From assembly GCA_004335835.1 (NCBI GenBank), contig RWJK01000665.1, positions 9,506 to 32,965 on the forward strand: a stretch of DNA of 23,460 nucleotides. Direction: 5' to 3'. The DNA is from Scenedesmus sp. ARA3. Taxonomy: Eukaryota; Chlorophyta; Chlorophyceae; Sphaeropleales; Scenedesmaceae. A program made the translations under genes and the position numbers. Below, in pieces: positions 12,401 to 21,637 of the stretch; the stretch's first letter is position 1, and the number at the start of each line of letters is the position of its first letter. The notes beneath the pieces are model-generated. The model did no database searches, was not told the origin of the DNA, and worked only from the letters and a program-made list of their open reading frames with translations.

Positions 12401-14451
12401 CAGCAGGGGCACATGTGTGGGGTGCCGTAGGGGCCCCTAGCCTGGCACAGCTGGCAGCAACAGGTGGCCGTGCCAACAGCAGCACCGTTGCCAGCCAGCT
12501 GGTGAACAAAGGGCGCATCTTCTTGGCTGCAAATGAGAGGGTGACCATACCGTTCTGGTACAGGCTGCCAAACTTTGCACCCAGCAATAATGAGAAGCCA
12601 GCAGATGGTGTGGCACCTGCACCTGCCCAGCATGACCACCACCAGCAGCAGCAGCAGGAGCGTGCAGTGACTGTGGAGTTTGTGCCATTTGAGCTTGACT
12701 ACCCAGTCAACATACTGCAGCTGAAGGTGAGCTGCAGTGAGGTTATAGACTTCACGGCCACAACTTCAGCTTGCTTTTGAGCACGAGTGTCTCTTCTGAA
12801 CCTGCCATTCAAAGTCATAGCCGTGTGGCTTCGGCATGCCACAGCTGCATTGACTGCTAGTATCTAGTTCATCAGCTTGGTGCTCTGTGCTGCCTGCTGC
12901 TTCAGGTGAAGCCGCGGCCGCTCATCGTTGACAGGACCCTGCGCTACCACTGCCCTGAGCGGGACATCATGCGGGTGGCTGTGCCACTGGGCAGCAGCGC
13001 CAGCAGCGCAGCAGCAGCGGCTGCGGCAGCAGGGGCGTGCATTGTGGCAGCAGCCAGCAGGCCTGACGTCACTGTCAGTGTATCAGGCCTAGCTGTTGGC
13101 CAGAGACAGCAGCAGCAGCAGCTTGCAGGGGCAGCTGCAGGGGCTGGCCCAAACCAGGCACAGGTTCAGATCAAGTACAAGTGCGGGGCGAGCCCTGACG
13201 TGGTGCAGTTCCTGGTGTGGCTCTATGCTGATGCCAGCATGGCGCAGCCGCTTGAAGTGTGGCAGGTGAGCCTGCTTCCAACTGCATGCATGTGCATATG
13301 ATGATCTGGTATGCAGTGTTGATGAGCTGTGCAGCAGCACTGGAACCTGCAGGGTGCTATTTGCCAGGCATGCATATGTTCAGTGTGTCATGTGTTGCTG
13401 GCCGAAACATGGATGCTGCCTCAGCCTGCCTTGTTGTGTCTGTGTGGCACCCCCGCATGCACAGGTGTTCATGCATGCGCTGCAAAAGGTGGACATGCGC
13501 GCGGTGGTCGGCCAGTCGAGCAGCACCAGCCTGGCTGTAGCAAGGGGCACAGTGGAGCGCCAGGTGGCGTGCTACAGCTCACACCCAGACGAGCTGCAGG
13601 CGTCGCCAAGTGTGCTGCAGCTGCCTGCAGGTGGCATCAGTGCCCTGCAGCTTGTGTACAAGCCTCTGCATGCTGGCAGAGAGTGGGTGAGTGTACACAA
13701 GCACCTGCCTCCAGCAGAGTGTGTCTGCTGCAGTCAGCTGCTGGAGCCTGTTGCACTGACAAGTAGTGTGCTTTTGTGCCTTGCATGCTAGTTGCAAGCT
13801 GCGCAGCTTTGGTGGTGTACATACAATGGCACCGCTGAGCTGTGCTTGCTCACGCTTGGTGATGCTGCTTGCAGGTCCGTATCCACCTGGTGGACACCGC
13901 CACCAGGCAGCTGGTGCATGCGCTGATCGTGGCAACAGAAGCAGCCACGCCTGCCATCAGCAGGACTTTTGAGGTGAGCGGCATGCCAGCGAGTCACAAC
14001 CAGCTGCATGACAGATGAGTCACTGTTAAGGCAGGTAGCAGTGCTTTGTGAGTGCATACTATTATTATTATTATTATTATTATTATTGCTTACTCGGGCA
14101 CATCAAAGCCATGTCTGCATCTGCCACTTTTGCTGCCAAAATCACTGCTGGGTGCGCTGCTGTTTGCTGCTGCAGGTGGAGGTGCAGGCAGGCACAGTGG
14201 CTGAGCGTGCCATCAACTACAGCAGCCCCTACCAGCAGCCACGCATCTTCAGCCTTGCAAGCAGTGCGCATTGGCTGCTGAGCTGCCAGCCCAGCAGCCT
14301 GCAGCTGCCGCCCCGGGGTAGCCAGCAGCTGCGGCTGCTGTTTGATGCTAGGGGGCAGCAGGCAGGGGCTGCGGTGAATGTGCTGTTGATTGTGAGTGAT
14401 GAGGAGGGCCGGAATGAGGAGGTCATGGAGTTTGCTGTCAGCTTGCTGTAG
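5558..14451 (+). CDS. NPHP4: Nephrocystin-4, ciliary transition-zone protein, 19 exons
   Basis: NPHP4 helps form the transition-zone gate at the flagellar base. Exons: 5558-5925, 6128-6536, 6766-6938, 7089-7152, 7337-7549, 7707-7756, 7921-8209, 8386-8973, 9131-9280, 9467-9830, 10005-10417, 10589-10768, 10992-11321, 11486-11665, 11869-12726, 12906-13265, 13465-13686, 13875-13973, 14176-14451. They give 5,586 nt, about 1,861 residues (human about 1,426). All junctions are GT-AG with matching phases. Blocks I recall from animal NPHP4 appear in order: LFDEAAGAFYGSTCY and DVFFHSAISDPRCMAVVVEV (exons 2-3), MSGTPRYLLLR (3), TTQFYHFGPV (11), AIDVWDAESLLQ (12), the MSP/Ig-like repeats of exons 15-19, and the ending SDEEGRNEE. 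Extra length is mostly Gln, Ala and Ser runs. An IQ motif, IQSHWRGYSLRKSL, lies at residues 28-41. A TGA at 5546 precedes the chosen ATG. Exons 1 and 9-10 are less certain than the rest. Confidence 0.93.
6429..6461 (+). repeat. NPHP4: (CAG)11 coding for a Gln11 run
   Basis: Eleven CAG codons in NPHP4 exon 2 give residues 224-234. They sit between two conserved blocks, probably in a surface loop. Uninterrupted CAG makes the length likely to vary between strains. Confidence 0.97.
14060..14087 (+). repeat. (TAT)n microsatellite in an NPHP4 intron
   Basis: About nine TAT/ATT units lie in the last NPHP4 intron (13974-14175). It is the only AT-only triplet repeat I see in the window. Confidence 0.97.
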
Positions 14452-14887
14452 CGTGTGTGCGGTACGTGCTGCTGCGGTGTTCGGCACATGTGTCTCCCAC
14501 AAATGCTTGTGGAGCAGCTGATTTCTTTGAAGCATATCTTGTAACATGGTTCCTGTTATGACATTGCAGTTGTGCTTGGCTTGCTTGGCTTGCATGATTG
14601 CGACTGGATGCAACAGTCTGCTAGCACTTGCTGCAGGTATGATACTTGTTGCTTACCACTGACATGCTACCCGAGGTAACTACACAAGGACAGCGTGATT
14701 GCGACAGCTCACGGAGTGTGGCAGAAGTAACCTGTCGCAGCATGTCTTTCAACACCCGTAGCTACATGAAGTTGGCAAAACGTTTCGTCACCACATGCAT
14801 AGCACCAAGAAACCGCTTCATTTGTTACTGCACATTTTCCGGCCCGGAATTATGGAGAATCCATATAGGTCTAAACTTGCAAATATC
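14452..14887. other. Tail-to-tail spacer and 3' UTRs
   Basis: This lies between the NPHP4 stop and the stop of the convergent minus-strand frame. It holds the NPHP4 poly(A) signal at 14540. I see no further gene. Confidence 0.7.
14540..14544 (+). terminator. TGTAA poly(A) signal of NPHP4
   Basis: TGTAA, the standard green-algal polyadenylation signal, lies 89 nt after the NPHP4 stop codon. Cleavage is expected one to two dozen nt downstream. Confidence 0.7.
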
Positions 14888-15127
14888 TTACACTTCAATC
14901 ACCCTTGAAGTGAATGACTCATTACACGTTGAGCACACCGTCCTGCCAGCCAGCCAGCTCACTGCCTCCCCGAGTGATGCTGGCAGCTGCTGCCAACTCA
15001 GCCACTGCTGCCTCCTTGCTGCCACCTGCTCGTCTGTGAGGGGCATGTACAGCAGCGGCGGCCACGTGGCTGTGCACATGAAGCGCTGATCCAGTGGCAG
15101 CTCACCCTCCTCAAGCCCCTCACCCAC

Positions 15128-15162
<35 letters not shown>

Positions 15163-16243
15163 CGGTGGCAGCAGCATACTGCGCAGGCGCAACAATGCAC
15201 ACACGGGGCTTCGTGGCAGCTGTTGCGCCTGCAGCTGTTGGCTCTTTGACTCTTGCCTTGAGCTCAGCAGCTGCTGTGGATAGGCTTTTGGCGAGGTCCC
15301 TGCTGTCGCCAGCATGCGGGCCAGCAGCAGCACCTGCACCAACGGGTGCAGTGCGTCCTGCGCCCCTGTTGCTCGCTGCTGCTGCTGCTGCTACTGCTGC
15401 ACTGCCTGCCGGTGCCTGCTCCATGTCCTTGGGCACCGACAGCGGCGCGGCAGCAGCTGGCACATGGCCAGGGTAGCTTGCCAGCGCAGCGCGTGTGGCC
15501 TTCTGCAATGCTTGCCCTGCTGCCGCTGCTGCTGTTCCCGCGCCGCTGCCTCTGCACAGGTGGCTGCTGGATGGGGGCAGCGGGATGGGGCTGTGCATGG
15601 GCTTGCTGTACTGGCCTGGTTGCTGCTGCTGCTGCTGCTGCACGGTGGCATCCTTCTCATGCCTCCGCTGCTGCTTATGCACAGGCGGTTGGGAGCCTGC
15701 TGGCTGCTCTCCTGCAACCCTTTTCTTGCTGCTCTCTGCTGGTGGTACCTTCTGTGCAGCCACAGCTGCTGCTGTTGCCGCCCTGTCTGACTGGTGCTGC
15801 TGCTTTGTTACTGCGCCCCTGGCATTGCCTGTGCTGGAGTGCCTCGTGGGAATGTCCTTCGATGCAGCAGCAAGCTTGGCCTGTAATGCTATGCGCTGCC
15901 CTAGCTTTGCCTTCTTGGCTGCCCTGGCCTGCTCACTTGATGGCAGTGGCAGCACGGCAACAGCTGCTGCTGCTACCGCTGCTGCTGCGGTGGTGTTTCC
16001 TGCAAGTGTCAACTCAACCACCACTGAGCTGCGGCAGGACTGCACAGGTGTATAATGAGGATCCCCAGACTCCCCAGTTTCCTCTGAATCCTCTTCCTGC
16101 GCTGCTGCCTGTGCAACTGCTGCTGCTGCTGCTGCATCATGTGGCAGCAGCTCTGCTGGCTCTTCCTCATCAAATTCCAGCAGCAGCAGCTGCTGCTCCT
16201 CCTCCTCTGCAGGACATGGCTGGAGCAGCAGAGGTGGCTGCAT
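14888..16243 (-). CDS. Uncharacterised Ala/Gln-rich, possibly nuclear protein
   Basis: I do not recognise this protein. The frame from the ATG at 16243-16241 to TAA at 14890-14888 encodes 451 residues in one exon. It begins with an acidic patch (AEEEEQQLLLLEFDEEE), followed by Ala-rich stretches. A basic stretch with SSKKR and KQQRR, like a bipartite nuclear signal, comes next, then a Gln run and long Ala runs. The C-terminus is the least repetitive part: EEGELPLDQRF, a Trp-rich stretch, and CSTCNESF, whose CxxC is too little for a zinc finger. The opposite strand is also open, but its translation is Leu/Cys-rich repeat shadow, whereas this strand has balanced charges. An ATG at 16324 lies in the same frame but meets TAG at 16267-16265, so I chose 16243. 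An upstream spliced exon is possible. Confidence 0.5.
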
Positions 16244-16264
16244 CTGCTGCACCTGCTGCTGGTG

Positions 16265-16324
16265 CTAGCGGCAGGCATCGCTGCTGTGGTTGCTGGCAGG
16301 CAGCGTTGGTTCTGTCCCTGCCAT
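16265..16324 (-). other. Short upstream frame, in frame with the main ORF
   Basis: An ATG at 16324-16322 in the favourable context AACAATGGCA opens 19 codons and stops at TAG (16267-16265). The same frame then runs on to the main ATG at 16243. It could be a uORF, or mark a start-site, stop-readthrough or sequence-error problem. There is no GT between the ATG and the TAG, so splicing out the TAG is unlikely. Confidence 0.4.
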
Positions 16325-17194
16325 TGTTGCTGCTAGTCCTGCCGCTACAGCTGAGATAGTTGGTACCCAGCGTCTTTGTACATCCCCAGCACACGCATGA
16401 CTTCCACAGGATAGTGTGTGCTTGCAACTTACGTTTTGGACATAACGTTTGCTTGTGCACCTACACTGCCTGACGCTTTCTTTGGGATGCTGCGAGTAAC
16501 AACGCGGTTTGAAAGTTGGCGCGACCTTGGGCGCGGTTCAGTCAGCATAACGCCTGACAGATGTGTGCAACGACGAAACAACAGTAACATAATCACCCAA
16601 GATTCAAATGATTATTGTAGCAGTGTTTGTTTTCTGACCACATGCCGATGTCTCGAAAGACGTGGCATATCCAAGGTTCCTGTCAAGATGATGAAGTCAT
16701 GCCGTTGGTGCAGCGGAGCCCGAATGAGCATATAATGCAAAGTATACACAGACTGTGGCACGTTTGATCAAAGTTCAAAGCTACCTTTCAGGTGAGTTCG
16801 GTCGAAGGATTAACACGTACTCGCTGACAGCACTGTTTCAGCAGCACTTGCGAACTTGTCGCTGTCGTCAACGGGGGCATACAGGCCGTGAGAACAGTTG
16901 TATCTGGCTTGAGGTTGTCATTGTGTATGTGCTTGCTATGGCATGGTAGATCTCACCGGCATGCATGCCTGAGCAGCACAACACCCTGCTGCTGTCACAG
17001 TGTTGGAGAGCAGCAGCAGGCAGCAACAGGCTTCAGCGCAGCCAGGCCTTGACTGGCGTACAGCGCATGTTACAAAGCACCCTAAACAGCATGATATGTA
17101 TGTCTATTGCTCTATTCTGACCTGCAGATTTCCTGCAAGCAGAAGCCCAGCAATTGCAATTGATATCGACCTCAGATTCAAGCAAGCAAGCAGT
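16325..17194. other. Divergent spacer upstream of the LEA gene
   Basis: This should carry promoters for the minus-strand unknown gene and the plus-strand LEA gene. I see a TATAAT at 16731-16736 and the palindrome TTTGATCAAA at 16763-16772, neither convincing. Part of it is more AT-rich than the genes around it. I find no supportable coding exon; the 16418-16735 frame resembles nothing known. Confidence 0.5.
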
Positions 17195-19162
17195 ATGGAC
17201 ACCGTGAAGAACCTCGTGGCTGGCGCCAGTGATGCAGTGGCCTCTGCTGCACAGAGCGCCAAGGACTCCCTGACAGGCGTGCAGGAGAAGGTGTGTGCTG
17301 CACTACCGCGCATTGTCCTGCAAGCCTGGTCATTGCTGCTGTGCTGCGCATGCGATGGTATGATAGAACGTCATGCATGCCGTGTGTGGAGGAGATACAT
17401 GTACAACGGGCAAAGTGTGAAGGCCAGGGGTGCATCGTGCACTCTTCGGCTTTCAGACATTGCCTCTTGTACATCGAGTAAGGACACTCTACATGTGGTA
17501 CTCCTAGCCCATGGGCACCACGTGCATTCTTGTTTGTTAGTCGTTACGCCTGATTCCTACTGAACTATTGGGATCTGTGCTGCTGCCGCCTTTGCTGCCG
17601 TACAGGCCCAGGAGACCTCCCACACAGGGCCAGAGAAGATTGACGAGGTGAGCTGCCCAGCAGCAGCAGCAGCAGCAACGACGGATCGATGCTGTAGCCG
17701 TTGTAACACTCCTCTGCTTCATCATGAACATAGGGTTGAGTAGCATTGAACATGGCATGATGGACGTTAATGGTGATTTCAGCTCCTCTGCAGCGGCTGT
17801 GCCCAAACAGAAGCTGTGCCAAGTCACTAATGCCTCACACCGCAACGGAAACCCCAATGTCAACCTTCCAACCTTGTCTTACTGCTGCTGCTGCTGCTGC
17901 TCTGTTATGCTGTGCTGCAGATGCGCGCCTCCGCAGCTGACACTGCCAACGCTGCAAGCGACAAGGCTGCCGAGCTGCGTGACAAGGCCGCTGACAAGGC
18001 AGGAGAGGTGCGGCAGGGCAAACGTGTAAAAGTCGAAGCTCTGCCATACTCGTCAGTGTGCTGCTCTGTTGCTACATCAGCTTGGACTTGCCAGCGTTTT
18101 TACGCTGCTTTTGAAGGCGTGTGCAGCATGTGCTCGCTCTACTAGCATGCTGTTGTATATGATTCGTTTGTTTACACGACTAGGAAGCGGCTGCATGCGT
18201 CTGGTGGCTGCTGCGCTTGATGCCCCGGCGCTGTGTGACAACTCTGCCTGCTGTCACCGCACTGCGCGCAGGTGTCAGGCCGTGCCCAGGACAGCCTGGA
18301 GTCCACGAAGCAGAGCGCGCAGGAGACCTGGGACAGCACCAAGGCCAGCGCACAGGAGACAGCAGACAAGGTGCGGGTTGTGTAGAATCATACTTGCTTT
18401 TGGTGCCTTTGCCTGGCCTGCTGAGCTGCTACAACTCTGGCGGTGTACGTCTCCTGTGCTGCGCCTTACTACTACTGACCTGTGGCTGCGGTGCTGCTGC
18501 TTCTGGTGGTGCTGCCATCTCTCCCTTCGACCACGCTTGTGTGTGCAGGCTGGCGCGTGTGCGCAGGAGACAGGCGACAAGGTGACCAGCCAGGCACATG
18601 CCACGGCTGAGCAGACGCGTGAGACTGTGTCTGACAGGGCCCAGCAGGTGCGTGTGTATTGAGATATGCACGGTGTGGGCATGGTATGGATGGCTTAAGT
18701 GTTGATGATGGCGCTGCTGCATGCTTCGGCTGTGCACACAGCAGGATAAGGACTGTTTGAGGTGGTGACTGGCACAAGATGCAGTGCCCCGTTGGGCTTA
18801 CCAGCATTCTGCAGTGTGCTCAATTGGCTTGCTGTCCGAGGTGCTGTCTCTACCTCTCTGCAGCCTGCAGGCGCTCAAACGCTTGCAAACTGCGCAGAGG
18901 CAGAGAGAGCTCCTCAGGAGCAGAGTCTGCTCGGCTTGACGCCTGCTTTGCTGGTGCATACACAACACATGTTGTATTGGATCGTCGGTTGCACTTGGGG
19001 CTGGTGGCGTGATTGCCATGGCTCAATTGGCAGTTGAAAGGTGATGAGACGACATGCACCTGCACCGCCCTGCCTGACGATGTAATGGGTGTCTTGTTTG
19101 GCAGCAATTTGGCCATGTGCTATACTCATGCCGCTGCTGCTGCTGCTGCTGCTGCTCCTGCA

Positions 19163-19209
<47 letters not shown>

Positions 19210-19928
19210 CCAAGCAGGCCAAGGACGCCGTGACTGGCACCGCGCAGTCTGCCAAGGAGTCTGCGCAGAGCGAGGCTGAGCGGGTGAGAATGGGCGAGCG
19301 CTGGAAGGAGGAGATGGTGGAGGGGGACATTTCTGCTTAAGGCTGCTGCTTGCAGCAGGCCTTATGCGGTCGCAGCCTGTGCACATCTGATGCCAGGCAA
19401 GCAGCTTGGTTGCAGTGGAAGACAGCTTGTGCTGCATGCTAGGCTCTCTTGCTAGGCTCTTTTGCATGCATGCATGCATGCATGCATGCCATGCTGTTCA
19501 AATGCACGGGGCGAGCAGATAGTGGCGCAAATGGTTGGTGTGTTTGTGTTGGGGCTGATGGTGGTTGGGTGGTGATGTTGTGATTTTGTTTTTTGTTGCA
19601 TTGCGCAATGCATGCATGCCAGGAGCCTGCTGCTTGAAGAACTTGTTGATGAGAGTCAAAGGTGACTTCAAGAAGCAGGCTGCTGGCAGGTACTGCAGCC
19701 ACACCCGCACTGCAAGATATTCAGATCATGCGCAGCTGATGGTGCTGCCAGTAGCCAGCCTTATCCTTTGCTTAAAGAAGTGTTGTGCGCCAAGAGGCAT
19801 GTTGCTGTGATGGCATGAGCAACAACCTGCTCCTGCTTTTGCTGCTGCTGCTACTGCAGGTGAAGGACAAGTTCAATGAGGGCTATGAGGAGGCACGTGC
19901 TGGTGGCTCACAGGGCGGCAGCGCGTGA
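17195..19928 (+). CDS. Group-3 LEA-like stress protein, seven exons
   Basis: Group-3 late embryogenesis abundant proteins are hydrophilic and fold into amphipathic helices on drying or freezing, protecting membranes and enzymes. Exons are 17195-17290, 17606-17647, 17921-18007, 18272-18370, 18549-18647, 19218-19283 and 19860-19928, giving 185 residues, with every intron in phase 0. The protein is rich in Ala, Lys, Glu, Gln, Ser and Thr with repeated 11-residue units such as TKQSAQETWDS and TKASAQETADK. This is the LEA_4 pattern. Exons 4, 5, 6 and 7 code for 33, 33, 22 and 22 residues. Frame 17000 is open upstream, but MDTVKNLVAGASDA is the natural beginning. No transit peptide or membrane segment is evident. 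Further repeat exons could hide in the 570-nt and 576-nt introns. Confidence 0.85.
19134..19208 (+). repeat. Interrupted (CTG)n tract at a 3' splice site
   Basis: Seven CTG units (19134-19154), a short interruption, then fifteen CTG units (19164-19208) end 9 nt before LEA exon 6. The tract occupies the position of the polypyrimidine tract. Confidence 0.97.
19463..19489. repeat. (TGCA)n tetranucleotide repeat
   Basis: About six and a half TGCA units form a self-complementary microsatellite in the last LEA intron. It could form a cruciform or hairpin, and no function is apparent. Confidence 0.95.
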
Positions 19929-20197
19929 GCGCCTGACGCAAGCGGCGCAGATGCTGCAACACACTGTGTTGCTGCTGAGCAGCGTGATGCATCACCATAT
20001 TGTGTCTGCTAGCACAGCGCACTGCTGCTGGACAATCGTTAGCTGTGTCACGTCGTACGTGTATAAGCGAGCCTGCTTGCCATAAGCTTGATTGGATTGT
20101 GCATGTTGCTCAGTTGACGGCCAAGCAGGTTGAGGTAGCATGAACTTGCTTGGTTCGTAGCTTGTGTGCAGCTGAGTGTGGGGCCAGCGCAGGCCCA

Positions 20198-20202
20198 TGT
20201 AA
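20198..20202 (+). terminator. TGTAA poly(A) signal of the LEA gene
   Basis: It lies 270 nt after the LEA stop, just before the strand composition changes. It is the first TGTAA I find downstream of the gene. Confidence 0.55.
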
Positions 20203-20397
20203 CAGGTTGGTGCACGGTGCTTGGAGCTCTGTCAACAACAAATGCAGGAGTAGGGCTGCTATACAATAGAGTGGCAAGAGCTTTGCACAGTGTTTGGCAT
20301 GCGGCAGAGTACAGCAGCTATTGGGAACTGGGTGAGCTCAGACCCACCAGACCACACCTTTGACATGGAAAGCAAGTCCTTTGTACAAGATTGGTAA

Positions 20398-20402
20398 TTA
20401 CA
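20398..20402 (-). terminator. Candidate TGTAA poly(A) signal of MCAT
   Basis: TTACA on plus reads TGTAA on minus, about 1.2 kb after the MCAT stop and at the point where A/C-rich composition begins. An earlier unrecognised signal is possible. Confidence 0.45.
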
Positions 20403-21427
20403 CAGTGAGCACTGCGCAGTGCAGTGGCATGCCAGCAGGCAGCTTAATCACTGACGGTCCAGCTAGTGTGCGTGCAGCAAAACGATGTGCCAAAGGGCTC
20501 ACCATGCGAACAGACACATGCAGCACCAGCATGCACAGCACACAAGGGGGCGTGTGCACGGGCACTTGCACAGCGGCGGTGTGCAGTGGTGCAGCTGGCA
20601 TTGCAAGCTGACGGAATTACCTAGCGCAGCAAAGATTGCTTTGTTCCCAGCTACGTCAGAACTAGTACCAGCCTGTGCCTAGCAGCAGGCACGGCAGCAG
20701 TACTTGGAAACACGCTCAGTTGCACACCGATTACCTGCTGACAGCGCTGTACAGACACGCGGTCGTCATCACCAGACAGCACTGGCCGGCCCACATGCAA
20801 CCAACTGCACCACAGTGTCCGACAGGCTGGGCAGTCCAGCGCAGCAGTGTCACGTGTTGCAAGAGGCTGCTGCCACCTCACACCCGTTCAAAACATGTGC
20901 CATATGTACATCAAGTTGGAGGCCGACAGCCAGCAGTCGCACAGCTGTAATCGCATCCCCACAGCTGTTGCAAACACCTACTTTCTGGTAACACCAACGC
21001 ATCCTCTGGCAGGACTGAACAGCAGCACCATTCGTCTATACAAGCTCAAGGATCCGGGGCCCAACACTGGCTAACAACAGTGGAGCACAGGTGGATACTT
21101 CCTGTGTCAAGCCTGTTATGCATGCTACGGCCTGCTGCTGCTGGTGGTGCGGTGCACAAACCCAATCCTATACACAAGGACAGCCGGCTGTTGCCAAGTT
21201 GCCTTTCCAATGCTGGCCTGGCGATTGCATCAACAAAGACCACGCCACAATCCAGAAGCGCCGCACGATGCATCACGAGGCAGGACATCACCCAGGCCTG
21301 CACATCAGCGCTGCAGCACGCACGCAATCATACGCCATAATGCATGGTCCTGCACCACAACACCGCTCATGCATTTGACAATCACCACCATCACTTCAAT
21401 AATCAAGCCACCACAGGTGTAATCGCC

Positions 21428-21637
21428 TTACGCGATGACGTTGGTGACCTCCGCCTTCTTGTCGATGCGCTTCATTGATGCCCGCGATGACCATCACCGC
21501 CAGCACGTCACCAGTCAAGCCGCAACAATCGCCTTACGCGATGACGTTGGTGACCTCTGCCTTCTTGTCAATGCACTCATGATGCCCGCAATGACCATCA
21601 CCGCCAGCACGTCATTAGTCAAGCCGCAGTAATCATC
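21428..21637 (-). repeat. Two tandem copies of the MCAT stop-codon end
   Basis: Units start at 21428 and 21534, about 105 bp each and nearly identical. In each, about the first 64 bp match the last coding bases of MCAT at 21638 onward, including the TAA; the rest is unrelated to the exon. Both keep the ending KKAEVTNVIA-stop, but each has a one-base indel a little upstream that breaks the longer frame. They lie in the presumed MCAT 3' UTR. Confidence 0.95.

Larger units (their letters stand above)
19929..21427. other. Convergent 3' UTRs of LEA and MCAT
   Basis: No coding exon is supportable. The plus strand is G/T-rich to about 20345, then A/C-rich up to the MCAT stop. The change falls between a plus-strand TGTAA at 20198 and a minus-strand TGTAA at 20402. 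That suggests a LEA 3' UTR of about 270 nt and an MCAT 3' UTR of about 1.2 kb. Confidence 0.5.

Noticed and set aside
15346..16359. 337-codon plus-strand frame opposite the unknown gene
   Set aside because: It is Leu, Cys and Trp-rich, as expected from the antisense of GCA/CAG codons. The minus frame has balanced charges and varied ends.
17000..17194. Upstream in-frame ATG for the LEA protein
   Set aside because: The extra 65 residues are unlike LEA sequence and resemble translated spacer. The ATG at 17195 gives a natural start.
18862..18926. Possible LEA exon after TCTCTGCAG
   Set aside because: It reads TLANCAEAERAPQEQ without the 11-residue pattern, and I found no usable GT donor.
19640..19699. 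Possible extra LEA exon reading VKGDFKKQAAGR
   Set aside because: It ends in phase 2 before GTACTG, and joining it to the last exon makes an immediate TGA. There is no good acceptor.
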